Source: an uncultured Lachnospiraceae bacterium
GTDB taxonomy: Bacteria; Bacillota; Clostridia; Lachnospirales; Lachnospiraceae
Length of the DNA stretch: 39,600 bases
Reading direction: 5' to 3'
NCBI GenBank assembly: GCA_947574135.1
Contig: CANPIM010000032.1
Coordinates: forward strand, 1-39,600
The stretch's first letter is position 1, and each line of letters opens with the position of its first letter. This document shows positions 24,604 through 31,998 of the stretch, one piece after another. The notes beneath the pieces were generated by a model that worked only from the letters and a program-made list of their open reading frames with translations, ran no database searches and was not told the origin of the DNA. A program made the position numbers and the translations under genes.

Positions 24604-26169
24604 GTGGAACTGGTTCGTAAAAATATCCACATGAGCAGACAGAAGGCGAGAGCCCTCTGGCAAATGACCATGGATGATGATTTTAATATTCCGGACAGTA
24701 TGCAGGATGCAGAGCAGCTGATCCTGAATCAGGGAATGGTGGAAATCGGGGAGAGCAAGGCGGAAAAGGATCGGGTGCGTCTGCGGGGCTCACTGAATTT
24801 TTCCGTATTTTACGGGGAGGGCGGCGGTGAGCATATGCCTGGCAGCATCCAGGGAAAGCTGCCCTTTGACGAGCAGGTACATATGGAGGGTGTGCAGGAG
24901 GGGGAGAGCATCCAGGTAAAATGGAATCTGGAGGATGTAAGCATTACCCTGATTCACTCCCGGAAGCTAAATATCAAAGCCCTTATTACCTTTGAGCTGA
25001 CGGCGGAGGAGCTGGTAGATGAAGAAATGGCAGTGGGAGTGCCGGAGGGGCAGGACGTGGAGACCCGTTTCTGCCAGGTATCGGTGGCCGGGCTGGCGGC
25101 CCAGAAGCGGGACACCTGCCGGGTAAAGGATGAGGTGATTCTGCCCATGAATCAGCCCAATATGGGGAAGATTCTCTGGCAGGAGATGGCCGTGCGGGGA
25201 CTGGATGTGCGCCTGGGAGAAGGGCAGGTCATTATAAAGGGGGAGCTGCAGGTATTTGTCCTGTATCTGGGGGAGGAGGAGCCGGCCAAGACCTGGTGGC
25301 TGTCCCAGAATATTCCCTTTAGCAGTCATGTGGATTGCCCGGGCTGTCAGGAGCAGATGATCGGACATGTGGATGTGGGTCTGCTCCACGGAGATGTGGA
25401 GGCAAAGCCGGATTACGACGGAGAGCTTCGGGTACTGAATGTGGACGCCATTTTGGACGTGACCATGCGTATCTATACGGAGGAGCATGTGGGCATGCTC
25501 TGCGATCTGTACAGTCCCTCCAGAGAACTAAAGATAAAGACCCGGCCGGCTCTGTGTGAGCATCTGCTCATCTCCAATGCCTCCCGCTGTCGCACCATGG
25601 ATCGGCTTCCGGTCACCCAGAAGGGCGCGCAGATTTTGCAGATCTGCAACACCTCCGGGGAGGTAAAGGTGGATGAGGTCACGGCCACGGAGCAGGGCTT
25701 AAAGGTGGAGGGCGTAGTCTTTGTCCAGGTGCTCTATGTGACTGACGACGATCAGATGCCCTTCCGCTGTCTGAAAGGGTCTCTGCCCTTTGAGCATGTG
25801 CTGGAGGCTCCCGGAATCGGGGAAAATCCTGTGTATTATCTCCAGGCCTCCCTGGAGCAGCTTCACGGAGCCATGGTAAGCGGTGAGGAGGTGGAGGTAA
25901 AGGCCTCCATTCTGCTAAACGGCCTGGTGCTGGAGCCCTTGGAGCTGTCTCACATTGAGGCAGTGGAGGAGGAGCCTCTGGATATGGAAAAAATTAACAG
26001 TCTGCCGGGCATGCTGATCTATGTGGTTCAGCCCGGAGACACCCTGTGGGAGATTGCAAAAACCTACCACACCACCACAGAGCAGGTGAGAGCCTTAAAT
26101 GAGTTGAACCAGCAGGAGGTAAAGGCCGGGCAGCGGCTGCTCTTGCTGAAGCAGATGGGAGGCTTTTAG
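24604..26169 (+). CDS. SPOCS (DUF3794) and LysM spore-coat-type protein
   Basis: This is a 521-residue protein from a GTG start with GAGGAGG upstream. The first about 460 residues are several beta-rich SPOCS (DUF3794) units, recognisable by repeated patterns such as VRLRGSLNFSVFYGEGG, LQVFVLYLGEEE with IPFSSHVDCPG, and VEGVVFVQVLYVTDDD with SLPFEHVLEAPG. A C-terminal LysM module (about 470-516) reads IYVVQPGDTLWEIAKTYHTT, then NELNQQEVKAGQRLLL. The SPOCS domain is known from SipL, which tethers the spore morphogenetic protein SpoIVA in Clostridioides, while LysM binds peptidoglycan or cortex. A role in spore envelope assembly is inferred. No signal peptide is present, as expected for a mother-cell protein. 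A terminator follows at 26196. Confidence 0.88.
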   Translation: MELVRKNIHMSRQKARALWQMTMDDDFNIPDSMQDAEQLILNQGMVEIGESKAEKDRVRLRGSLNFSVFYGEGGGEHMPGSIQGKLPFDEQVHMEGVQEGESIQVKWNLEDVSITLIHSRKLNIKALITFELTAEELVDEEMAVGVPEGQDVETRFCQVSVAGLAAQKRDTCRVKDEVILPMNQPNMGKILWQEMAVRGLDVRLGEGQVIIKGELQVFVLYLGEEEPAKTWWLSQNIPFSSHVDCPGCQEQMIGHVDVGLLHGDVEAKPDYDGELRVLNVDAILDVTMRIYTEEHVGMLCDLYSPSRELKIKTRPALCEHLLISNASRCRTMDRLPVTQKGAQILQICNTSGEVKVDEVTATEQGLKVEGVVFVQVLYVTDDDQMPFRCLKGSLPFEHVLEAPGIGENPVYYLQASLEQLHGAMVSGEEVEVKASILLNGLVLEPLELSHIEAVEEEPLDMEKINSLPGMLIYVVQPGDTLWEIAKTYHTTTEQVRALNELNQQEVKAGQRLLLLKQMGGF

Positions 26170-26195
26170 GAGAGAGCAAAGGCGATTTTTTGAGG

Positions 26196-26232
26196 GGAGG
26201 GCGGATTTTCATTGCGTCCGCCCTCCTTTTTT
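26196..26232 (+). terminator. Rho-independent terminator
   Basis: GGAGGGCGGA (26196-26205) and TCCGCCCTCC (26217-26226) make a perfect 10-bp stem followed by six T (26227-26232). It ends the SPOCS/LysM transcript. Confidence 0.9.
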
Positions 26233-26240
26233 GCTATAAT
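26212..26240 (+). promoter_or_regulatory. Promoter of ispE-gntR, overlapping the terminator
   Basis: TTGCGT (26212-26217), a 17-bp spacer and TATAAT (26235-26240) lie 25 bp ahead of the ispE ATG. The -35 is in the loop and right arm of the terminator hairpin. Confidence 0.5.
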
Positions 26241-26265
26241 TGTATACAAAATACAAGGGAGTACA

Positions 26266-27153
26266 ATGGCTATGGACACAATGCAGCTAAAGGCCTTTGC
26301 CAAAATCAATCTGGGCTTGGACGTGCTGAGGCGCCGGGAGGATGGGTACCACGAGGTAAAAATGATCATGCAGACCATTCGCATGTATGATAAAATCCTG
26401 TTAAAAAAATCGCGTATGCCCGGGATCCGGGTGAGCACCAATTTAAGCTATCTGCCTGTGAATGAGAATAATCTGGTCTACAAGGCGGCAAAATTATTGA
26501 TGGACGAATTTGCCGTGACAGAGGGCCTTATCATAGAGCTGAAAAAATTTATTCCCGTGGCAGCCGGAATGGCCGGGGGAAGCTCGGACGCGGCGGCGGT
26601 CCTCTTTGGGGTAAACCGGATGTTTCAGCTGGGACTAAGCCAGCAGGAGCTTATGGAGCGGGGAGTCGGCATTGGCGCGGATGTGCCCTACTGTGTTCTC
26701 CGGGGAACGGCCCTGGCCGAGGGCATTGGCGAAAAGCTGACCCCTCTGCCTCCCATGCCGGATTGTCAGGTGCTGATAGCCAAGCCGGGAATCAGCGTGT
26801 CCACCAAATTTGTCTACGAGAATCTTCACGCCAACACGCTCACAGAGCATCCGGATGTGGACGGTATGCTGGAGGCCCTAAAGAAGCAGGATTTATGGGG
26901 GCTTACCAGCCGGATGGACGGGGGAAATGTGCTGGAGCGGGTGACAATAGAGGCCTATCCGGTCATTGCCCAGCTCAAGGACTTTATGCGGTCCCAGGGA
27001 GCCTTAAATGCCCTTATGAGCGGCAGCGGTCCCACGGTGTTTGGTATCTTTGATGATCCGGGAATAGCCCGGAGAGCCTGCCAGAGGCTGAAAAAGCGCA
27101 ACCTGGCAAAACAGATTTACTTGACCAGTCCTTATAACAGGAGGACCCTATGA
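26266..27153 (+). CDS. ispE: 4-diphosphocytidyl-2-C-methyl-D-erythritol kinase
   Basis: This is a 295-residue GHMP kinase. Marks are LKAFAKINLGLDVLRRREDGYHE (K13 of the active site), the ATP motif PVAAGMAGGSSDAAAV (97-112), the catalytic Asp in GADVPYC (D139), and the C-terminal MSGSGPTVFGIF motif. It phosphorylates CDP-ME in the MEP route to isoprenoids, which supplies undecaprenyl carrier for wall synthesis. AAGGGAG (26255-26261) could serve the ATG at 26266 (4 bp) or the one at 26272 (10 bp). The stop overlaps the gntR ATG (ATGA, 27150-27153), a common ispE-gntR arrangement in Clostridia. Confidence 0.95.
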   Translation: MAMDTMQLKAFAKINLGLDVLRRREDGYHEVKMIMQTIRMYDKILLKKSRMPGIRVSTNLSYLPVNENNLVYKAAKLLMDEFAVTEGLIIELKKFIPVAAGMAGGSSDAAAVLFGVNRMFQLGLSQQELMERGVGIGADVPYCVLRGTALAEGIGEKLTPLPPMPDCQVLIAKPGISVSTKFVYENLHANTLTEHPDVDGMLEALKKQDLWGLTSRMDGGNVLERVTIEAYPVIAQLKDFMRSQGALNALMSGSGPTVFGIFDDPGIARRACQRLKKRNLAKQIYLTSPYNRRTL

Positions 27154-27845
27154 AACAGGATTTTGACACAACCATCAACGAATATTTGCCCCTGCGGGAC
27201 GTGGTGTTTTACACCCTGCGCCAGGCCATCCTAAAGGGAGAGCTGGAGCCGGGAGAGCGTCTCATGGAGATTCATCTGGCCAAGCGTCTGGGAGTTAGTC
27301 GAACACCTATTCGAGAGGCCATCCGCAAGCTGGAGCTGGAGGGCCTGGTGGTCATGATTCCCCGGCGGGGGGCCGTGGTGGCCAGCATAACGGAAAAGGA
27401 TCTGCGGGATGTGCTGGAGGTGCGCCGGACCCTGGAGAGTATGGCGGTGGAGGTGGCCTGTGATCGGATCAGCCCGGAGGATCTGGAGAGGCTGAAAAAT
27501 GCCGGCACGGAATTTCAAAAAAGCCGGAGCGGCGGGGATCTGGTGGAGATGGCCCAGGCGGATATGGCCTTTCACGAGATTATCTACGAGGCCACGGGAA
27601 ATCTGCGGCTCATGAGTATTCTCAATAACCTGCGGGAGCAGATGTACCGCTACCGGGTGGAATATCTGAAGGATACCTCCGGCCACGAAAGGCTCAATGA
27701 GGAGCACGCCCGGATTTACCAGGGAATCCTTAAGGGAAATAAGGAGATGGCCTGCCAGGCCATCCGGGAGCATATAGACAACCAGGAAGCGTCCATTATA
27801 GAGGCCATCCGGGAAAATAACGGGGAGACGCATAAAACAGAATAG
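27150..27845 (+). CDS. GntR-family regulator, FadR/FCD subgroup
   Basis: This is a 231-residue protein. The winged helix is at about 14-80 (PLRDVVFYTLRQAILKGELEPGERL, then LAKRLGVSRTPIREAIRKLELEGLV and PRRGAVVAS). The all-helical FCD effector domain (about 90-215) carries FHEIIYEATGN and the His-containing IYQGILKGNKEMACQAIREHI; FCD domains bind carboxylates, often through a metal. It is coupled to ispE by ATGA overlap. Its regulon is not evident. A 6-bp inverted repeat, TGGAAA and TTTCCA (27849-27863), follows its stop and could be a binding site ahead of the next gene. Confidence 0.9.
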   Translation: MKQDFDTTINEYLPLRDVVFYTLRQAILKGELEPGERLMEIHLAKRLGVSRTPIREAIRKLELEGLVVMIPRRGAVVASITEKDLRDVLEVRRTLESMAVEVACDRISPEDLERLKNAGTEFQKSRSGGDLVEMAQADMAFHEIIYEATGNLRLMSILNNLREQMYRYRVEYLKDTSGHERLNEEHARIYQGILKGNKEMACQAIREHIDNQEASIIEAIRENNGETHKTE

Positions 27846-27912
27846 AAATGGAAAAGCTTTCCAGGTAAGCGTGTCAAAGGAAAAGACATGGCTGGAAAGG
27901 AAGGACATTTCT

Positions 27913-28227
27913 ATGAATTTTGAGAAAAATAGAGGAAGATGGCAGAGGGAAAAGGGGCTTTTGGCAATGGCTTTGACAGCGGCAGTATTTTTGGCGGCAG
28001 CCCTTTCCCAGGGTGTGATGCCCGAAGGGCAGCGCTTTTGGATGAAGGAGAGCCTGAGAGAGGAAAGCGGAGCGTATCCGCTGGCCTGGTGGGGAAGTCT
28101 CTATCCCAGGATCTGCCTTGAGAGCGCCATGGAGCTGGTGGAGGATCCCTCTGTGTCAACACCGGAGCCGGAGGGGGAGGAACAGCCGCCCGTGAGAATC
28201 AAATGGAAATGCATGGACCTTTTTTAG
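27913..28227 (+). CDS. Orphan single-pass membrane protein
   Basis: I do not recognise this 104-residue protein. A basic N-terminus (NRGRWQREKG) is followed by one hydrophobic helix (about 15-32), so it is either an inner-membrane anchor or an uncleaved signal with the C-terminus outside. The rest is short, rich in Glu and Pro (STPEPEGEEQPPVRIKWKCM), with a Cys three residues before the end. GAAGGA stands 8 bp ahead of the ATG at 27913; a GTG 14 codons upstream lacks a site. The gene lies 16 bp before murI and so is probably co-transcribed with it. A small regulator or partner of wall synthesis is possible but not shown. Confidence 0.6.
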   Translation: MNFEKNRGRWQREKGLLAMALTAAVFLAAALSQGVMPEGQRFWMKESLREESGAYPLAWWGSLYPRICLESAMELVEDPSVSTPEPEGEEQPPVRIKWKCMDLF

Positions 28228-28243
28228 GTTCTGGAGGAAGAAC

Positions 28244-29092
28244 ATGAAAGAAGCAAGGGGAATACAGTATCAGGACAGGCGGGAGGCGCCTATCGGGGTT
28301 TTTGATTCCGGGGTGGGGGGCCTCACGGTTGTCCGGGAGATCCTGCGCCAGCTGCCGGCGGAGGGAATTACATATTTTGGGGATACGGCCCGGGTCCCCT
28401 ACGGAAGTAAATCCCGGGAAACCATTGTTCGGTATTCCCGGCAGATTATCCGGTTTCTCATGACCCGGGGAGTGAAGGCCATTGTGGTGGCCTGCAATAC
28501 GGTCAGCGCCTACGCTCTGGAGGAGCTGCGGCCGGAGGTGGAGGTACCCATTATCGGCGTGGTAAAGCCCGGAGCTAAAATGGCGGCCTCTGTGACCCGA
28601 AATGGAAAGATTGGTGTCATCGGCACGGAGGGAACCATTGGATCCGGGATTTACACCAGCTTTTTGCGGGAGCTGCGGCCGGATATCCAGGTGCTGGGAA
28701 AGGCCTGTCCTCTTTTTGTGCCCCTGGCTGAGGAGGGATGGCTGGAGGGGGAGGTGCCCATGCTGGTGGCCAAAAGCTATCTTACAAAGCTGCGCCATTC
28801 CGGCATCGATACTCTGATCCTGGGCTGTACCCATTATCCCCTGCTGCGGCCGGCCATAGCGGAGGTTATGGGGCCGGAGGTGACGCTGGTTAATCCCGCC
28901 TACGAGACAGCCGTAAGTCTCCGGAGTCTTTTGCAGGAGCAGAGACTTGATAAGCAGGGAGCAGAAGAGGGAAAAGCCCCGCTTTGTGAATTTTTTGTCA
29001 GTGATGCGGCTGAATGGTTTAACCGGTTTGCCGGAAGAATCCTTCCCACGGGCATTGCCAATACCCGGCAGATTCCCATTGAGGAATATTGA
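28244..29092 (+). CDS. murI: Glutamate racemase
   Basis: This is a 282-residue enzyme. The two catalytic cysteines are C84 in VVACNTVSA and C195 in LGCTHYPLL. The N-terminal IGVFDSGVGGLTVVREI and YFGDTARVPYGSKS are family blocks. It makes D-glutamate for the second residue of the peptidoglycan stem. A basic 12-residue extension (MKEARGIQYQDRRE) precedes the usual start, supported by GGAGG 6 bp upstream of the ATG. The C-terminal end carries about 35 residues beyond the common core. Together with ddl and murF in the window it covers three cytoplasmic steps of wall precursor synthesis. Confidence 0.95.
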   Translation: MKEARGIQYQDRREAPIGVFDSGVGGLTVVREILRQLPAEGITYFGDTARVPYGSKSRETIVRYSRQIIRFLMTRGVKAIVVACNTVSAYALEELRPEVEVPIIGVVKPGAKMAASVTRNGKIGVIGTEGTIGSGIYTSFLRELRPDIQVLGKACPLFVPLAEEGWLEGEVPMLVAKSYLTKLRHSGIDTLILGCTHYPLLRPAIAEVMGPEVTLVNPAYETAVSLRSLLQEQRLDKQGAEEGKAPLCEFFVSDAAEWFNRFAGRILPTGIANTRQIPIEEY

Positions 29093-29151
29093 TGGCGCTT
29101 TAGACAGGCGGCCGAATGTGAAAAACAGTGCAAGCAAGGAGAGAAAACAGT

Positions 29152-29598
29152 ATGACAAAACAGGTACTTTTGAGCATTTCTGGTCTGCAGTATCTGGAGG
29201 GTGAGGAGAATGAGCCCATGGAGGTTTTAACCATGGCAGACTATTACCACCGAAACGGAACCCATTATCTCATGTATGAGGAGCCTGTGGAGGGAACCTC
29301 GGAGGTGATTCAAAATACCCTGAAAATTAAGAAGGGATATGTGGAAATGCAAAAAAAAGGACCTATACAGGTCCGCATGGTGTTTGAGCAGTGGAAAAAG
29401 CAGGTGGCGCAGTACGAGACGCCCTTTGGCACCATTCCCATTGGCATCCAGGCCGGAAAGGTGGATATCACCGAGGGAGAATACGATATTCACGTGGAGC
29501 TCAACTATGTCCTGGAACTCAACGAGGAATATCTGGCAGACAGCAGCGTGATTCTCCATGTAAAATCCAAGGATGCCCCGGATTTTTCTCTGGCCTAG
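29152..29598 (+). CDS. DUF1934 family protein (YwiB-like)
   Basis: This is a 148-residue protein built of alternating beta strands typical of the calycin-like DUF1934 fold: VLLSISGLQYLEGEENEPMEV, YHRNGTHYLMYEEPVEG, LKIKKGYVEMQKKGPI, then FEQWKKQVAQYETPFGTIPIGIQ. The C-terminal half is the usual GEYDIHVELNYVLELNEEYLADS strand pair. Function is unknown. ATG 29152 has AAGGAGAG 9 bp ahead, 59 bp after murI, suggesting the end of that operon. Confidence 0.85.
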   Translation: MTKQVLLSISGLQYLEGEENEPMEVLTMADYYHRNGTHYLMYEEPVEGTSEVIQNTLKIKKGYVEMQKKGPIQVRMVFEQWKKQVAQYETPFGTIPIGIQAGKVDITEGEYDIHVELNYVLELNEEYLADSSVILHVKSKDAPDFSLA

Positions 29599-29645
29599 GA
29601 AAACCAGCTGCCGTCATCCGCTGTTGCCGTCTGCTTTTTAAGGTC

Positions 29646-30086
29646 TTATTTTTTAAACAGGCGTTTAAAGAAGCCCTTCTTTTTCACAGGAGTTTCCAGG
29701 CCGCCCCGGGCGCTCTTAACCGCTGTGATATAGATGCCGCTTACCACAGCCTTTACCTCCCGCTTTACGGGTAGCACCTGGAACACAGACTCCTCGCAGG
29801 CCAGGGTCATGACCTTGGGGCCGATTTTGGCCTTTACAATGGGCATTTTGGAACGGCGCAGATACTTGGGCGTCTGCTCAATGACAACAGCCGGAAGGCC
29901 GGAATCCTTAATGCGCAAATGCTTTTTATCAATGATCAGCATGCTGACTGTCTGGGCAATGGCGTCCATCTGCTCCTTTTGCAGAGCCTGCTTTTTTTGT
30001 GCCTTTGTTCCTATAAAATATAATGCGATCAAAATGGCAATTAATACAACGATAATGATCAGTAATACCTTCATGAAGGTTGGCAT
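29646..30086 (-). CDS. Conserved-looking membrane-anchored protein of unknown function
   Basis: This is a 146-residue protein. One strongly hydrophobic helix (about 5-23, KVLLIIIVVLIAILIALYFIG) follows MPTFM, then a Lys/Gln-rich stretch (KAQKKQALQKEQM) that could be a short coiled coil, then a beta-rich domain (about 45-125) with MLIIDKKHLRIKDSGLP and KARIGP-like strands, and a basic tail (KKKGFFKRLFKK). I cannot name a family with certainty. GGAGG lies 9 bp before ATG 30086, and a 23-codon longer frame has no such site. It is divergent from cardiolipin synthase and has its own promoter at 30127-30155. Confidence 0.7.
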   Translation of the reverse strand: MPTFMKVLLIIIVVLIAILIALYFIGTKAQKKQALQKEQMDAIAQTVSMLIIDKKHLRIKDSGLPAVVIEQTPKYLRRSKMPIVKAKIGPKVMTLACEESVFQVLPVKREVKAVVSGIYITAVKSARGGLETPVKKKGFFKRLFKK

Positions 30087-30126
30087 GATGAATATCCTCC
30101 TCTGTATATGAAATCTTCCATAAAGG

Positions 30127-30155
30127 AGTGTAACATTGTTTTTCTTAAAGTGCAA
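30127..30155 (-). promoter_or_regulatory. Promoter of the minus-strand membrane-protein gene
   Basis: On the minus strand: TTGCAC (30150-30155), a 17-bp spacer and TACACT (30127-30132), 40 bp ahead of the ATG. Confidence 0.5.
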
Positions 30156-30193
30156 GTCATTTGTTTTTGATGCTTGCCAGAAAGGAGCGGACC

Positions 30194-31669
30194 ATGCTTC
30201 CTGTAATTTGGAACGGCTTTTTAGATATCCTGAGCCTCTGGATGGAGAATCTGTTGTTTATCAATATTCTGCTGTCCATTATGATTGTATTTTTTGAGCG
30301 CAGGGAGCCAAGAGCCGTGTGGACCTGGCTGATGCTGCTGTATTTTATTCCCATTCTTGGGATTTTTCTGTATTTTATGATTGGCCATGATTTCAGGAAA
30401 GAACATATGTTCCGAACCAAGGAAATCGAGGATGCCATCCACTCCGCCATCCGCACCCAGGAGGAGACCATTCGGACGGATAATTTTCATCCCCAGGATC
30501 CCAGGCTTCGAAAATTTTCCGATCTGGTGCTGTTCAATCTGGAGGCCTCGGACGCAGTGTACACGGCGGACAACCAGGTGGAGATTTTTACGGACGGCCG
30601 GGAAAAATTTAAGGCCCTCTATGAGGAGATTCAGGGGGCAAGGGAATACATTCACATCCAGTATTACATTATCCGGGAGGACGAGCTGTGGCAGAAGCTT
30701 GAGGAGGCCCTGATAAAAAAGGCCCGGGAGGGCTTGGAGGTGCGGATTCTCTATGACAGCATGGGATGCCGGACCATGGGAAAAAAGGTCTGGAAGCGCT
30801 TGAGCCAGGAGGGAATCCAGATCGGGGAATTTTTTCCGGCCCTTTTGCGGCGGCTGCAGCTGCGGATGAATTACCGGAATCACCGGAAGATCGTGGTCAT
30901 CGACGGGCGCACGGCCTTTGTGGGAGGCTTTAACGTGGGCCGGGAGTACGTGGGATTGGATCCCAAATTTGGTTATTGGCGGGATACCCATCTGCAGATC
31001 CGGGGATCGGCTGTACTATCCCTGCATATCCGCTTTATTCTGGACTGGAATTACGCAACCAAGCAGAACCTCTTTGAGGAGGACGAATATTTCATGGAAG
31101 CAGGAGGAAAGGCTTGGGGAAAGGAGGCCGTCCAGATCATATCCTCCGGGCCGGATTCCAAGGAGCAGAATATTCGCAATACCTATTTAAAAATGATATC
31201 CAAGGCCAGAAAAAATATTTTTATTCAGACTCCCTATTTTGTGCCGGATGAGAGCGTGCTGGATGCCATCAAGATCGCGGCCATGTCCGGGGTGGATGTG
31301 CGGGTGATGATCCCCTGCAAGCCGGATCACCCCTTTGTCTACTGGGCCACCTACTCCTATGTGGGGGATCTCCTGGAGGCGGGAGCTAAATGCTATACCT
31401 ATGACAAGGGCTTTCTCCATGCCAAGGGTATGACCGTGGACGGGGTGGTGAGCTGCTACGGCACGGCCAATATGGACATCCGAAGCTTTAAGCTTAATTT
31501 TGAGGTGAACGCGGTGATCTACAGCGTAAAGGTCTCGGAGCAGCTGGAGGAAATCTTCCGGGAGGACTTAAAGGATTGTACCCAGATCACGCCCTACAGC
31601 TATGGGCAGCGATCCTATCTTATCCGGGCCAAGGAGCAGTTTTCCCGTCTGTTTTCCCCGCTTTTATAA
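30194..31669 (+). CDS. cls: Cardiolipin synthase (two HKD domains)
   Basis: This is a 491-residue protein. Two N-terminal membrane helices (about 16-34 and 43-63) precede two phospholipase-D-type domains. HKD1 has H230, K232 and D237 in NHRKIVVIDG; HKD2 has H409, K411 and D416 in HAKGMTVDG. It condenses two phosphatidylglycerols into cardiolipin at the membrane. AAAGGAG stands 6 bp before ATG 30194, so an 11-codon longer frame is excluded. The last 13 codons (encoding KEQFSRLFSPLL and the stop) are the first unit of a 37-bp tandem repeat that continues three more times beyond the stop. Confidence 0.94.
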   Translation: MLPVIWNGFLDILSLWMENLLFINILLSIMIVFFERREPRAVWTWLMLLYFIPILGIFLYFMIGHDFRKEHMFRTKEIEDAIHSAIRTQEETIRTDNFHPQDPRLRKFSDLVLFNLEASDAVYTADNQVEIFTDGREKFKALYEEIQGAREYIHIQYYIIREDELWQKLEEALIKKAREGLEVRILYDSMGCRTMGKKVWKRLSQEGIQIGEFFPALLRRLQLRMNYRNHRKIVVIDGRTAFVGGFNVGREYVGLDPKFGYWRDTHLQIRGSAVLSLHIRFILDWNYATKQNLFEEDEYFMEAGGKAWGKEAVQIISSGPDSKEQNIRNTYLKMISKARKNIFIQTPYFVPDESVLDAIKIAAMSGVDVRVMIPCKPDHPFVYWATYSYVGDLLEAGAKCYTYDKGFLHAKGMTVDGVVSCYGTANMDIRSFKLNFEVNAVIYSVKVSEQLEEIFREDLKDCTQITPYSYGQRSYLIRAKEQFSRLFSPLL

Positions 31670-31777
31670 GGAGCAGTTTTCCCGTCTGTTTTCCCCGCTT
31701 TTATAAGGAGCAGTTTTCTCGTCTGCTTTCCCCGCTTTTATAAGGAGCAGTTTTCTCGTCTGCTTTCCCCTTTTTAT
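31631..31777 (+). repeat. 37-bp tandem repeat (minisatellite) starting inside cls
   Basis: Four head-to-tail copies begin at 31631, 31668, 31705 and 31742. Copies 1 and 2 are identical, copy 3 differs at two bases, and copy 4 has the same two changes and is 1 bp shorter with a C/G-to-T change. A partial fifth copy (AAGGA) follows at 31778. Copy 1 is the 3' end of the cls coding sequence, with the stop at the junction with copy 2. Confidence 0.97.
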
Positions 31778-31903
31778 AAGGAAGGAAAAAAACGGAAGAA
31801 AAGTGCCGAAAACACAAGGAGATGCGGGCCAGAAGAAGGGAGAGAAGCCAAGGGGGCTTGGGGAGAGTATGTGGAGAAGATATAGGGAAAAATTGCAGAA
31901 TGG
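31778..31903 (+). other. Gene-free purine-rich leader after the 37-bp repeat
   Basis: Between the repeat and the foldase promoter lies a stretch rich in G and A. It has a small stem, CCAAG and CTTGG near 31850-31862, and no T-run. No open frame here has a ribosome site. The 329 bp from the cls stop to the next ATG otherwise hold only the repeat and the promoter. Confidence 0.5.
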
Positions 31904-31932
31904 TTGTAACAGAGGGAAAAGTATGGTATGGT
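31904..31932 (+). promoter_or_regulatory. Promoter of the foldase lipoprotein gene
   Basis: TTGTAA (31904-31909), a 17-bp spacer and TATGGT (31927-31932) lie 66 bp ahead of ATG 31999. Confidence 0.5.
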
Positions 31933-31998
31933 AAATCACATGTAAATAGAAAAGGCAGAAAAGTATCAGCATTTAATAAAAAAAAGAGGTAAAAAGGT

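Noticed and set aside
31631-31777. Possible CRISPR array
   Set aside because: The 37-bp units are contiguous with no spacers and start inside a coding sequence; no cas gene is present.
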